DNA of 64,000 nt, from the NCBI GenBank assembly GCA_017502085.1, contig JAFVVQ010000059.1, forward strand, positions 59,204 to 123,203. The letters run 5' to 3'. Positions 33,299 to 42,330 of the stretch are shown here, piece after piece. Below the pieces are notes generated by a model that had not been told where the DNA came from, made no database searches, and saw nothing but the letters and a program-made list of their open reading frames with translations. The stretch's first letter is position 1. Each line of letters starts with the position of its first letter. The stretch comes from Clostridia bacterium (lineage in GTDB: Bacteria; Bacillota; Clostridia; Oscillospirales; Acutalibacteraceae). The translations under genes were made by a program, and so were the position numbers.

Positions 33299-35101
33299 AT
33301 GATTCGTTCTCATGTTTTGATTTGCGGCGGTACCGGCTGTACTTCTTCAGGCAGCAAGGTACTTATGACCACTTTCGAGAAAGAGCTTGAGAAGAACGGT
33401 CTTCAGGACGAAGTCAAAATCGTTCAGACAGGTTGCTTCGGTCTCTGCGCTCTCGGTCCCGTTGTTATCATCTACCCCGAAGGCACTTTCTACAGCAGAG
33501 TTGAAGAGAAGGACGTTGCTGAAATCGTTTCAGAGCATCTTCTTAAGGGCCGTCTCGTTGACAGACTCGTTTACAAAGATGTTGACGAAGCTATCGTTGA
33601 AGAAGCAGGCAAAACCGTTTCTCTTAACGACACCAACTTCTATAAGACTCAGAAGAGAGTTGCTCTGCGTAACTGCGGTCTCATCGACCCCGAAAACATT
33701 GACGAATACATCGCAATGGACGGTTATGCAGCACTCGGTAAGGTTCTCACAGAGATGACTCCTCAGCAGGTTATCCAGGAAGTTATTGATTCTGGTCTTC
33801 GCGGCAGAGGCGGCGGCGGCTTCCCCACCGGCAGAAAGTGGAGCTTCACTGCAGCTAACTCAGCTGATCAGAAATACGTTGTTTGTAATGCTGACGAAGG
33901 TGACCCCGGCGCATTCATGGACCGTTCAGTTCTTGAAGGCGATCCCCATTGCCTTATCGAAGCTATGACAATCTGCGGTTACGCAACAGGCGCAACCGAA
34001 GGTTACGTATACGTTCGTGCGGAATACCCCATCGCTGTCAAGCGTCTTCAGATTGCTATCGAACAGGCTAAGGAATACGGTCTTCTCGGCAAAAACATCT
34101 TTGATTCAGGTTTTGACTTTGATCTTCATATCCGTCTCGGTGCAGGCGCATTCGTTTGCGGCGAAGAAACTGCTCTTATGACCTCAATCGAAGGTAACAG
34201 AGGTGAACCCAGACCCAGACCTCCCTACCCCGCAGTCAAGGGTCTCTTTGGCAAACCCACAACCGAAAACAACGTTGAAACATTTGCAAACATCCCCCAG
34301 ATCATCCTCAAGGGTGCAAGCTGGTTCGCATCAATGGGTACCGAGAGATCAAAGGGTACAAAGGTATTTGCTCTCGGCGGTAAGATCGAAAACACAGGTC
34401 TTGTTGAAATCCCTATGGGTACCACTCTCCGCGAAATCATCTACGATATCGGCGGCGGTATCCCCAACGGCAAGAAGTTCAAGGCTGCTCAGACAGGTGG
34501 TCCCTCCGGCGGATGTATCCCTGCAAGCCTTATCGATACAGAGATTGACTACGATAACCTCACAGCTATCGGCTGTATGATGGGTTCAGGCGGTCTCATC
34601 GTTATGGACGAAGACAACTGTATGGTTGACATCGCAAAGTTCTTCCTCGATTTCACAATCGACGAATCCTGCGGTAAGTGCTCACCCTGCCGTATCGGTA
34701 CAAAGCGTATGATGGAAATCCTTGAGAAAATCACCGACGGTAACGGTACTCTCGAAGACCTCGACAAGCTTGAAGAACTTGCATATTACATCAAAGAAAA
34801 CTCACTCTGCGGTCTCGGTCAGACTGCTCCCAACCCCGTTCTTGCAACTCTCAAGTTCTTCCGCGAAGAATACGTTGCACACGTTGTTGACAAGAAGTGC
34901 CCCGCAGGTGTCTGCAAGAGCCTTCTTAACTACGTCATCGATGCCGATAAGTGTAAGGGTTGTACCCTCTGCGCAAGAAAGTGCCCTGCAGGCGCAATCA
35001 CCGGCTCAGTCAAGAACCCCCACGTTATCGATACAACAAAGTGCATTAAGTGCGGTGCTTGCATTGATTCCTGTAAGTTCGGCGCAATCAGCAAAGCATA
35101 A
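33299..35101 (+). CDS. hydB: NADH-binding FMN subunit of [FeFe] hydrogenase, NuoF/HydB-like
   Basis: A 600-residue flavoprotein. In order: an N-terminal [2Fe-2S] domain (CGGTGCTSSGS, QTGCFGLC); the NuoF core with GLRGRGGGGFPTGRKW and VVCNADEGDPGAFMDR for FMN/NADH; a [4Fe-4S] site ESCGKCSPCRIGTKRM; and a C-terminal pair of [4Fe-4S] motifs (CKGCTLCARKCPAGAI, CIKCGACIDSCKFGAI). It oxidises or reduces NAD(H) and, in bifurcating enzymes, splits electrons with ferredoxin. The presence of HydA and HydC homologues in the same operon supports a trimeric HydABC-type complex in the cytoplasm. Confidence 0.93.
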   Translation: MIRSHVLICGGTGCTSSGSKVLMTTFEKELEKNGLQDEVKIVQTGCFGLCALGPVVIIYPEGTFYSRVEEKDVAEIVSEHLLKGRLVDRLVYKDVDEAIVEEAGKTVSLNDTNFYKTQKRVALRNCGLIDPENIDEYIAMDGYAALGKVLTEMTPQQVIQEVIDSGLRGRGGGGFPTGRKWSFTAANSADQKYVVCNADEGDPGAFMDRSVLEGDPHCLIEAMTICGYATGATEGYVYVRAEYPIAVKRLQIAIEQAKEYGLLGKNIFDSGFDFDLHIRLGAGAFVCGEETALMTSIEGNRGEPRPRPPYPAVKGLFGKPTTENNVETFANIPQIILKGASWFASMGTERSKGTKVFALGGKIENTGLVEIPMGTTLREIIYDIGGGIPNGKKFKAAQTGGPSGGCIPASLIDTEIDYDNLTAIGCMMGSGGLIVMDEDNCMVDIAKFFLDFTIDESCGKCSPCRIGTKRMMEILEKITDGNGTLEDLDKLEELAYYIKENSLCGLGQTAPNPVLATLKFFREEYVAHVVDKKCPAGVCKSLLNYVIDADKCKGCTLCARKCPAGAITGSVKNPHVIDTTKCIKCGACIDSCKFGAISKA

Positions 35102-35119
35102 TTGAGGAGGCATAATATA

Positions 35120-36871
35120 ATGGAAATGGTAAACATTAAAATAAACAATATGCCCCTGAGCGTTCCCGGTGGCATTTCAATCCTTGAAGCAGCAAGATAT
35201 GCGGGCATCGAAATCCCCACTCTTTGCTACCTCAAGGAACTCAACGAAATCGGCGCTTGCCGTATCTGCATGGTTGAGGTTAAGGGCGCACGTTCACTTG
35301 TTTCCGCCTGCGTATTCCCCGTAAACGAAGGTATGGAAATTTTCACAAACACAGAAAAGGTCAGAAAGAGCCGCAAGACTACTCTTGAACTCATCCTCTC
35401 AACTCACAGAAGAGAGTGCCTTTCCTGCGTAAGAAGCGGTAACTGCGAGCTTCAGAAGCTCTGCAAGGATTACGGCGTTGAAGACGAAAAGAAATACGAG
35501 GGTGCATATCCCGAATTCCAGTTCGACGCATCTGCTCCCCATATGATCAGAGACAACAGCAAGTGCGTTCTTTGCCGCCGCTGCGTAGCCGCTTGTGACA
35601 ATCAGGCAATCAGCGTTATCGGTGCAAACGCAAGAGGTTTCGATACTCATATCGGTTCTCCCTTTGAACTTCCCCTCTATGATTACAGCTGCGTATCCTG
35701 CGGTCAGTGTATCGTTCACTGCCCCGTTGGTGCTCTCTATGAGAAGGACGACACCGCAAAGGTATTCGATGCTATCAACGATCCCGATAAGTTTGTTGTT
35801 GTTAACACAGCACCCTCAATCAGAGTTACTCTCGGTGAAGCTTTCGGCAACGAAATCGGCACAAACGTAACAGGTAAGATGGTTGCTGCTCTCCGCCGTC
35901 TCGGTTTCAGCAAGGTATTTGATACCGATTTCTCCGCTGACCTTACAATTCTTGAAGAAGCAAACGAGCTTCTTGACAGAATCAACAACGGCGGTACTCT
36001 TCCCCTCATCACATCCTGCTCACCCGGCTGGGTTAAATACTGTGAGCATTATTATCCCGAACAGCTTGCTCACCTTTCAAGCTGCAAGTCACCTCAGCAG
36101 ATGTTCGGTGCAGTTATCAAGACCTGGTACGCAAAGAAGATGAACCTTGATCCCAAGGATATCGTTGTTGTATCAATTATGCCTTGCACAGCCAAGAAGT
36201 TTGAAGCAGGCAGAACAGATCAGTCTGCAAGCGGCTATGCCGACGTTGACTTTGCACTCACAACACGTGAACTCGCAAGAATGATTGAGACTGCAGGTAT
36301 CTCCTTCAACGCTCTTCCCGACGAAGAATTTGACAATCCCCTCGGTGAAGGCACAGGCGCCGGTGTTATCTTCGGCGCAACAGGCGGTGTTATGGAAGCT
36401 GCTCTCAGAACAGCAGTTGAAACCCTCACAGGCGAAGAACTCAAGAATCTTGAATTCACAGAGGTCAGAGGCACTCAGGGTCTCAAGGAAGCAACCTACA
36501 CAGTTGCCGGTATGGAAGTCAAGGTTTGCGCAGCAAGCGGTCTTGCAAACGCAAAGAAAGTTATGGACGAAATCAAGGCAGGCAAGTCAGAGTATCACTT
36601 TGTTGAAATTATGGCATGTCCCGGCGGTTGCGTAAACGGCGGCGGTCAGCCCACTCAGCCCGCATCAGTCCACAACTTTGTTGACCTCAAGGCTATCAGA
36701 GGACAGGCTCTCTACGAGGCAGATAAAAATCTTCCCGTCAGAAAGTCACACGAAAGCGAAGCAGTCAAGACTGTCTATGCTGAATACTTTGAGAAGCCCG
36801 GCAGCCACATTGCACACGAGGTACTTCATACTCACTACGTTGCAAGAGGTCTCTACGACGATAAGAAATAA
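35120..36871 (+). CDS. hydA: [FeFe] hydrogenase catalytic subunit HydA
   Basis: A 583-residue catalytic hydrogenase. N-terminal plant-type [2Fe-2S] domain (CYLKELNEIGACRICMVEV), a His-Cys3 [4Fe-4S] motif (HRRECLSCVRSGNCELQ), two ferredoxin clusters (CVLCRRCVAAC, CVSCGQCIVHC), then the H-cluster domain with TSCSPGW, MPCTAKKFEAGR and EIMACPGGCVNGGGQ. The first motif is Cys-Ser where many monomeric clostridial enzymes have Cys-Cys. Start at ATG 35120 follows GAGGAGG. The C-terminus ends shortly after the small-subunit-like segment, so there is no added C-terminal cluster. HydEFG maturases are not in this window. Confidence 0.95.
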   Translation: MEMVNIKINNMPLSVPGGISILEAARYAGIEIPTLCYLKELNEIGACRICMVEVKGARSLVSACVFPVNEGMEIFTNTEKVRKSRKTTLELILSTHRRECLSCVRSGNCELQKLCKDYGVEDEKKYEGAYPEFQFDASAPHMIRDNSKCVLCRRCVAACDNQAISVIGANARGFDTHIGSPFELPLYDYSCVSCGQCIVHCPVGALYEKDDTAKVFDAINDPDKFVVVNTAPSIRVTLGEAFGNEIGTNVTGKMVAALRRLGFSKVFDTDFSADLTILEEANELLDRINNGGTLPLITSCSPGWVKYCEHYYPEQLAHLSSCKSPQQMFGAVIKTWYAKKMNLDPKDIVVVSIMPCTAKKFEAGRTDQSASGYADVDFALTTRELARMIETAGISFNALPDEEFDNPLGEGTGAGVIFGATGGVMEAALRTAVETLTGEELKNLEFTEVRGTQGLKEATYTVAGMEVKVCAASGLANAKKVMDEIKAGKSEYHFVEIMACPGGCVNGGGQPTQPASVHNFVDLKAIRGQALYEADKNLPVRKSHESEAVKTVYAEYFEKPGSHIAHEVLHTHYVARGLYDDKK

Positions 36872-36892
36872 TCGTCTCATATAAAAAACATT

Positions 36893-36926
36893 ATCCCCGA
36901 AGCACCTCGGTGCCTCGGGGATTTTT
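36893..36926 (+). terminator. Terminator of the hydrogenase operon
   Basis: 14-bp stem with one mismatch (ATCCCCGAAGCACC, loop TC, GGTGCCTCGGGGAT) ending at 36922, followed by a T-run. Confidence 0.9.
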
Positions 36927-36931
36927 CTGCA

Positions 36932-36962
36932 TAAAAAAGCGGACTGCCGAAGCAATCCGCTT
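36932..36962 (-). terminator. Terminator of the iron alcohol dehydrogenase gene
   Basis: On the minus strand AAGCGGATTGC, loop TTCG, GCAGTCCGCTT (one mismatch) followed by a T-run. Nearly the same stem recurs after the ROK kinase gene at 58191-58229. Confidence 0.8.
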
Positions 36963-36980
36963 GAATTTATAAAATATTGA

Positions 36981-38198
36981 TCAGAAATCAACTCTGAGGT
37001 CGTAGTAGCAGCACTTGAAGAGCTTTTCCATTTCCTCAACGGAGGGCTGACGGGGATTGGAGCCTGTGCAAGCATCACCGACTGCATTCTTTGCAATTTC
37101 GGGAAGTCTCTCAAGGAATACTTCCTCGGGAACAAAGCCCTGCTCTGCAAAATAGCTGTCTGCGCCGTAGTTCTTGATGCACTGAGGAATGTTGAGCTTA
37201 TCGTTCATAGCTCTGAGATACTGAATGAGGTTTTCAACCTTGTCAGCAACTGTTTCGCCGCCGAGACCGATGAAATCAGCAATCTTTGCATATCTCTTTG
37301 CAGCGGATTCAACCTTTGCGTTGAACTCGATAACCTTGGGAAGATACATTGCGTTAGCAGCGCCGTGGATGATGTGAGCACCGAAATCGTCAAATGCAGC
37401 ACCGGTCTTGTGAGCCATTGAGTGAACGATGCCGAGAAGTGCGTTTGAGAAAGCCATACCTGCGAGGCACTGTGCGTTGTGCATCTTTTCTCTTGCATCG
37501 TTGTCGCCGTTGTATGAATCAACGAGATTTTCGTCGATCATTGAAATTGCATGAAGAGCAAGGGGATCTGTGTAATCGCAGTTGCAGGTTGAAACGTAAG
37601 CTTCAACAGCGTGAGTCATAGCGTCCATACCTGTGTGAGCAACAAGCTTCTTGGGCATGGTTTCAGCAAGCTCAGAGTCAACGATAGCGATATCGGGAGT
37701 GATTTCAAAGTCAGCAAGAGGATACTTGATGCCCTTTTCGTAGTCTGTGATAACCGAGAAAGCTGTAACTTCTGTTGCAGTACCTGATGTTGAGGGAATA
37801 GCAACGAAACGAGCCTTCTGGCGAAGTTCGGGGATACCGAAAACTACACACATTTCTTCAAATGTGATTTCGGGATACTCATACTTTATCCACATAGCCT
37901 TTGCAGCGTCGATGGGTGAACCGCCGCCCATTGCAACGATCCAGTCGGGCTGAAATTCCTGCATAACAGCAGCGCCCTTCATAACAGTATCAACTGAGGG
38001 ATCGGGTTCGATGCCTTCAAAAAGCTTAACTTCCATACCTGCTTCTTCAAGATAAGCAACAACCTTATCAAGGAAACCGAATTTCTTCATTGAACCGCCG
38101 CCAACGCAAACGATTGCCTTCTTGCCTTTGAGAGTTTTAAGAACCTCAAGCGAACCTTTGCCGTGGTAGAGATCTCTGGGTAATGTGAATCTTGCCAT
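36981..38198 (-). CDS. Iron-containing alcohol dehydrogenase
   Basis: A 405-residue group III (iron-type) alcohol dehydrogenase. NAD-binding GGGSPIDAAKA near residue 91, SGTATEVTAF, and metal ligands in HTGMDAMTHAVEAYVS and GIVHSMAHKTGAAFDDFGAH. The C-terminal GDACTGSNPRQPSVEEMEKLF is like the Adh half of AdhE, so ethanol or butanol formation from an aldehyde is likely. Strong AGGAGG ribosome binding site. Placed after the hydrogenase operon but on the opposite strand with its own promoter; both could serve disposal of reducing power during fermentation. Confidence 0.92.
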   Translation of the reverse strand: MARFTLPRDLYHGKGSLEVLKTLKGKKAIVCVGGGSMKKFGFLDKVVAYLEEAGMEVKLFEGIEPDPSVDTVMKGAAVMQEFQPDWIVAMGGGSPIDAAKAMWIKYEYPEITFEEMCVVFGIPELRQKARFVAIPSTSGTATEVTAFSVITDYEKGIKYPLADFEITPDIAIVDSELAETMPKKLVAHTGMDAMTHAVEAYVSTCNCDYTDPLALHAISMIDENLVDSYNGDNDAREKMHNAQCLAGMAFSNALLGIVHSMAHKTGAAFDDFGAHIIHGAANAMYLPKVIEFNAKVESAAKRYAKIADFIGLGGETVADKVENLIQYLRAMNDKLNIPQCIKNYGADSYFAEQGFVPEEVFLERLPEIAKNAVGDACTGSNPRQPSVEEMEKLFKCCYYDLRVDF

Positions 38199-38250
38199 TT
38201 CTTATTAACCTCCTGTTGTTCCCTTTTGGGAAACTCATTTTAGCATTATA

Positions 38251-38279
38251 ATTATATCAAAAAAAGTTCATTTGATAAA
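38251..38279 (-). promoter_or_regulatory. Promoter of the alcohol dehydrogenase gene
   Basis: Minus-strand extended -10 TGATATAAT (38259-38251) with a weak -35 TTTATC 17 bp upstream. A small hairpin (GTTCCC/GGGAAAC, 38218-38234) lies in the leader. Confidence 0.55.
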
Positions 38280-38283
38280 ATAT

Positions 38284-38326
38284 AAAAAAAGTATGGTGCT
38301 ATAACTCTGATGATATAGCACCATAC
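38284..38326 (-). terminator. Terminator of the LysR-family gene
   Basis: Perfect 13-bp stem GTATGGTGCTATA with TATAGCACCATAC, 10-nt loop, then seven Ts on the minus strand. Confidence 0.9.
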
Positions 38327-38331
38327 CCGAT

Positions 38332-39261
38332 TTAAATATCTGAAAGATTTTTTCTTGCTTTGACAACCTCGTCAACAAACATTTTATCCAGATCGGTCAA
38401 CTTATAACCGTTTCTGTAAACGAGAATATCCTTATAAATTTTGCCGTTGCCCTCACAGTTGAGCTGAACAAGATTGTACTTTTCAAGCAACTCCTTCGGG
38501 ATAGGCGAAACCCACATAAACGTTGTCGGAACTTTTTCAAGAAGATCAAACTGGCTTCCCCTCTCGAAAACAAAAATATGCTTATCGACCGATTCCGAAA
38601 GTTCCGCTCTCTTGACGTCAATCATCGGCAGCGAAGGCACGTACGGATCAGCGTGTGAAATTTCAATGAAATCCGATAAATCCGAGGGTTCAATTTTTTC
38701 GCAAAGCGCAAGCGGAGAGTCCTTGGAAACAATCAGTACATACGAAAACTCCGTAATAACTTCGTGAGTCAGCTTTTTCTCCTTGAACATCGAAACGAAA
38801 TACTTTTCGAACGCTGCCTGATAACGGATAATTCCGAGATTATAATCCTCTTTGATGATGTTGTTTATTGTGCGCATCGAGTTCGTTTCTTTGTAAAAAA
38901 TATCCGCAGGCTGTTCCGTGCTGATATTTTTCGAAAACTCCGTGAATGCCTGAGCAATATAACTGGCTCTGGGTACGCTGACAGAAAACCTCTGCTTGGG
39001 CTTTTTACCGTTCTGATAAATCGCCTCAACCTCTTCGACCTGAGAAATGATTCTCTTTGCGTATCGCAGGAATTCCTCTCCCTCAGGTGTGACGGTGATA
39101 CCCTTACTTGTGCGCTTGAATATGGTTATGCCGAGAATCTCCTCAAGTTCCTTGACAGCTCTGCTCAGGTTGGGCTGAGCCATATACAGATTTTCCGCAG
39201 CCTTGCTGATTGATTTTGTTCTTGCAATCTCAACTGCATATTTCAGGTGAACAATATTCAT
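38332..39261 (-). CDS. LysR-family transcriptional regulator
   Basis: A 309-residue LysR regulator. The winged helix-turn-helix is at residues ~1-60 (KSISKAAENLYMAQPNLSRA, then VKELEEILGITIFKRTSKGI); the rest is the periplasmic-binding-like effector domain. It is only 15 bp downstream of the sugar epimerase gene on the same strand, with AAGGTGGGG before the ATG, so the two are probably co-transcribed. Its target could be the epimerase and radical SAM locus, the alcohol dehydrogenase gene downstream, or something distant. LysR proteins usually regulate a neighbouring gene, but no operator is identifiable. Confidence 0.9.
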   Translation of the reverse strand: MNIVHLKYAVEIARTKSISKAAENLYMAQPNLSRAVKELEEILGITIFKRTSKGITVTPEGEEFLRYAKRIISQVEEVEAIYQNGKKPKQRFSVSVPRASYIAQAFTEFSKNISTEQPADIFYKETNSMRTINNIIKEDYNLGIIRYQAAFEKYFVSMFKEKKLTHEVITEFSYVLIVSKDSPLALCEKIEPSDLSDFIEISHADPYVPSLPMIDVKRAELSESVDKHIFVFERGSQFDLLEKVPTTFMWVSPIPKELLEKYNLVQLNCEGNGKIYKDILVYRNGYKLTDLDKMFVDEVVKARKNLSDI

Positions 39262-39276
39262 ACTACCCCACCTTAA

Positions 39277-40212
39277 TTATATGTTGGAATACTGATTATT
39301 CTTGATGATTCTGTATGCCTTTATCAGTTCTTCAATGCCATCATCAAGAGAATACCGGGGTCTCCAACCAAGAGCTTCAAGCTTTTCGTTGGAAACGATA
39401 TAATTGCGCTTATCGGGATCTTCGCCGACGGGAGCCTCGATATAGACAAACTTCGGCAGGTGGATTTTGATTTTTTCGCAAAGCTCGATTTTTGAGAGAT
39501 TCGAATCCGAAAGACCGCAGTTATGAGTGCCACCCTCCATTTTTTCGAAATTCTCAATTGCAAACCAGAATGCATTTGCAGCATCCCTGACGTGCAGATA
39601 GTTTCTCTTGAAGCTGCCCTCAAAGATAACAATTGTTCTGTCAAAAACCGCTCTGTAAACGAAATCGTTGACAAGCAAATCCGTTCTCATTCTCGGGGAA
39701 GCACCGAAAAGGGTCGCAAATCTGAATGCAGTTGTACCGCTTTCACTGAGCACTGCCGCTTCAGCCTCAACCTTGCTTTTGCCGTAAATTGAAATCGGCT
39801 TTATAGGGGAATTTTCGGTGCAGAAATTTTCGCCCTCGCCGAGACCGTATCCGCTGTTTGTGCAGGGAAAAATAATTCTCTGCCCCTTCTCTCTCAGACG
39901 AAGAATCATTTTGATTGCGTCGAGATTGATTGAGTATGCCGAACAGGATTCTTTATCGCAGATAGGGAATCCCGCCAAAGCGGCAAGAGGAATGATATAG
40001 TCCTTGCCTTTCATCGCCTCCCTGACCGCATTTTCGTTGCGGGAATCAGCGTTTAAGATATCAAAATTCGGGTTTGAACAACATTCGAGCAAGGAGCTCT
40101 GGTTAAACATAAAGTTATCGAGCACGGTAACCTTGCATCCCTTTGAAAGAAGAAGAGGCACAAGAACAGAACCGATGTAGCCTGCACCGCCCGTAACAAG
40201 AATATTAAGCAT
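39277..40212 (-). CDS. NAD-dependent sugar epimerase/dehydratase (extended SDR)
   Basis: A 311-residue extended short-chain dehydrogenase. NAD motif VTGGAGYIGS (residues 6-15), the SDR-type active site YGKSK near residue 143, FRFATLFGASPRMR and KRNYLHVRDAANAF. It acts on a nucleotide-activated sugar, as epimerase, dehydratase or reductase. It is divergent from radical SAM gene 1 with back-to-back promoters 25 bp apart, suggesting joint control. The sugar is unknown; GDP-heptose made by the enzymes encoded at 50.9-53.5 kb is a candidate. Confidence 0.85.
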   Translation of the reverse strand: MLNILVTGGAGYIGSVLVPLLLSKGCKVTVLDNFMFNQSSLLECCSNPNFDILNADSRNENAVREAMKGKDYIIPLAALAGFPICDKESCSAYSINLDAIKMILRLREKGQRIIFPCTNSGYGLGEGENFCTENSPIKPISIYGKSKVEAEAAVLSESGTTAFRFATLFGASPRMRTDLLVNDFVYRAVFDRTIVIFEGSFKRNYLHVRDAANAFWFAIENFEKMEGGTHNCGLSDSNLSKIELCEKIKIHLPKFVYIEAPVGEDPDKRNYIVSNEKLEALGWRPRYSLDDGIEELIKAYRIIKNNQYSNI

Positions 40213-40243
40213 TTCGTCACTTCCATATAATTAATTACATTAT

Positions 40244-40272
40244 ATTTTATCACTTTGTTCAGCTTTAGTCAA
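40244..40272 (-). promoter_or_regulatory. Promoter of the epimerase-lysR unit
   Basis: Minus strand TTGACT (40272-40267), 17-bp spacer, TAAAAT (40249-40244). Its -35 lies 25 bp from the -35 of the divergent radical SAM promoter. Confidence 0.65.
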
Positions 40273-40297
40273 TGACAGGCAGAATTTTTTGCCGTGT

Positions 40298-40326
40298 TTG
40301 ACTTTGCACAGCTCAGGTGTTATAAT
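40298..40326 (+). promoter_or_regulatory. Promoter of radical SAM gene 1
   Basis: TTGACT (40298-40303), 17-bp spacer, TATAAT (40321-40326). The transcript leader of about 32 nt holds GGAAGGAG. Confidence 0.8.
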
Positions 40327-40364
40327 TAATAAGTTGATTAATTGATACGGGAAGGAGTATTGCG

Positions 40365-42290
40365 GTGAAAAACATTTATTTTGTTCAGGCGAACAACGTT
40401 TACGGCAACGAGCGTCGATCTGTATATATCCCCTACGCTTCGGGATGCATCGCCGCCTATGCCTTCGATGATAAAAAAATCAGTGAAGTCTGCAAACTCG
40501 CGGGCTTCGTCTATACACATATGCCGATTGCAGATGCAGTTGAATTTTTGCATGACCCGTTTGTCGTTGCTTTTTCTTGTTCCGTCTGGAATTACGAGTA
40601 CAACAAGTCACTCGCAAAGGCAATCAAAAGAAAGCACCCTGACTGCAAAATAATCTTTGGCGGCCACAACGTACTGCGTGATTTCGGCACTTTTGAGGAA
40701 TGTCCCGAGGTCGATTATCTGATCTACCGTGAGGGCGAAGAGGCATTCAAAGCGTTGCTTCTCTGCCTTATTGAAAAAACCTCCCCCGAAAACGTTGAAA
40801 ATATTGCATATAAAAAAGATGGCAAATATATCAAAACCGCTGAAAAGGATTTCTGCCTGAGCGAATATCCTTCGCCCTATCTGACGGGAATTTTTGATTC
40901 CATTACCGACGGCAAAACAAATTTCTCCGCCATACTCGAAACAAACAGAGGGTGTCCCTTCAAATGCGCATTCTGTGACTGGGGTACGCTCGGGAGCAGA
41001 ATCCGTCCTTTCCCGATGGAAAGAATCAGGGCTGAAATCGACTGGATTGCTTCGCACGGCATAGAATACGTTTACTGTGCCGACGGCAACTTCGGTATTC
41101 TTGACCGTGATGAAGAAATTGCGGAATATATTATTTCTTCCAAGAAAAAAACAGGCTTTCCGAAGAATTTCCGTGTCTGCTTCACAAAAAACAGAACGGA
41201 TTTCGTCAAGAAGATATGCACACGGTTCAACGAATACGGTCTCGACAAGGCACAGACGCTCTCCTTCCAGAGCCTTGATCCGACGGTGCTTGAAAATATC
41301 GGCAGAAAGAATATCTCCCTCGACCATTTCAGGGAACTGATGAATGAATACAGCCGTTGCGGCATCTCAACCTCCTCCGAGCTTATTCTCGGTCTTGCGG
41401 GTGAAACGAAAGAAAGCTTCTCAAAGGGCATCTGTAATCTGCTCGAATACGGTCAGCACAAAGCAATTCAGGTATACACCTGTGATTTGCTGCCGAATTC
41501 AGAGATGGGGGCACCCGAATATGTTAAAAAATTCGGCATTGAAACCGTCAGGGCACCGTTCATGCAGGCGCATTGCAGTGCCCTAGAAAAGCACGAAGTT
41601 CAGGAATACAATACCGCTGTCATAAAAACCGATACTCTTCCGACGGAAGCCTGGATTGAATGCGTTGCCTTTGCCTGTCTGATTCAGGCATTCCATAACA
41701 TCGGCTTCTTCAGAACGGTTGCTCTGTGGCTGAGAAACGAGTGCGGCAAAAGTTATTTTGATATTTATTCTGCAACTGAGCATTTTTCAAAACAGAATCC
41801 GAACTCGGCAAACGGCAGTGTCTACCGACTGATCACCGACTTTGCAACGGGTATGTCTCAGGGCAGAAACGGCTGGGCTGTCCCTTGCGAAGGTCTCGGT
41901 GATATATGCTGGCAGTTTGACGAAATATATTTTATGAAGGCTCTTGAAAACGCAGACAGCATTTTTGATGAGCTTGAAGTAATTTTTTCATCCGAATCGG
42001 AAAAAGCCGATGAAATTCACGCGGTTTTTGATTATCAGCGACGCATTCTAAAACGCACTGCTCAGAGCGGAATCAGAATCGAATCGGATTATGATTTCTA
42101 TAACTACTGCAAACGCATCTACGAGGGCAGATACGCTCCCCTTGAAAAGAAAAAAACAATCCTGACCGTCAGCGGCACCGTCCCTTGCGACACACTCCTT
42201 GACTATGCCTGCTCCGTCGTATGGTATGGCAGAAATCAGGCGGCGGCGCTCTGGGCCTCGGATTGTTATTCACCTGAAATCCTTTCATAA
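40365..42290 (+). CDS. Radical SAM protein 1 with B12-binding-like N-domain
   Basis: A 641-residue protein, one of five paralogues here. Residues ~1-140 form a Rossmann-like domain similar to cobalamin-binding domains (VVAFSCSVWNYEYN, IIFGGHNV), but the DxHxxG motif of base-off B12 binding is not seen. The radical SAM core starts at Cys197-Cys201-Cys204 (NRGCPFKCAFCDW), followed by CADGNFG, LSFQSLDPTVLENIGRKN and LILGLAGETKESF. The C-terminal ~250 residues are unassigned, resembling DUF4080, and end VVWYGRNQAA. GTG start with AAGGAGT. This is the only copy on the plus strand, and it has its own promoter and terminator. No reaction can be assigned; methyl transfer, epimerisation or dehydrogenation of a sugar are all possible. 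Confidence 0.88.
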   Translation: MKNIYFVQANNVYGNERRSVYIPYASGCIAAYAFDDKKISEVCKLAGFVYTHMPIADAVEFLHDPFVVAFSCSVWNYEYNKSLAKAIKRKHPDCKIIFGGHNVLRDFGTFEECPEVDYLIYREGEEAFKALLLCLIEKTSPENVENIAYKKDGKYIKTAEKDFCLSEYPSPYLTGIFDSITDGKTNFSAILETNRGCPFKCAFCDWGTLGSRIRPFPMERIRAEIDWIASHGIEYVYCADGNFGILDRDEEIAEYIISSKKKTGFPKNFRVCFTKNRTDFVKKICTRFNEYGLDKAQTLSFQSLDPTVLENIGRKNISLDHFRELMNEYSRCGISTSSELILGLAGETKESFSKGICNLLEYGQHKAIQVYTCDLLPNSEMGAPEYVKKFGIETVRAPFMQAHCSALEKHEVQEYNTAVIKTDTLPTEAWIECVAFACLIQAFHNIGFFRTVALWLRNECGKSYFDIYSATEHFSKQNPNSANGSVYRLITDFATGMSQGRNGWAVPCEGLGDICWQFDEIYFMKALENADSIFDELEVIFSSESEKADEIHAVFDYQRRILKRTAQSGIRIESDYDFYNYCKRIYEGRYAPLEKKKTILTVSGTVPCDTLLDYACSVVWYGRNQAAALWASDCYSPEILS

Positions 42291-42296
42291 AAAGCG

Positions 42297-42329
42297 ACAG
42301 ACCTGCAAGGATAACCCCTGCAGGTCTGT
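42297..42329. terminator. Bidirectional terminator between convergent units
   Basis: Perfect 11-bp stem ACAGACCTGCA with TGCAGGTCTGT, 11-nt loop. TTTTATTTTTT follows on the plus strand. It terminates radical SAM gene 1; the long minus-strand operon ends immediately to the right. Confidence 0.85.
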
Positions 42330-42330
42330 T

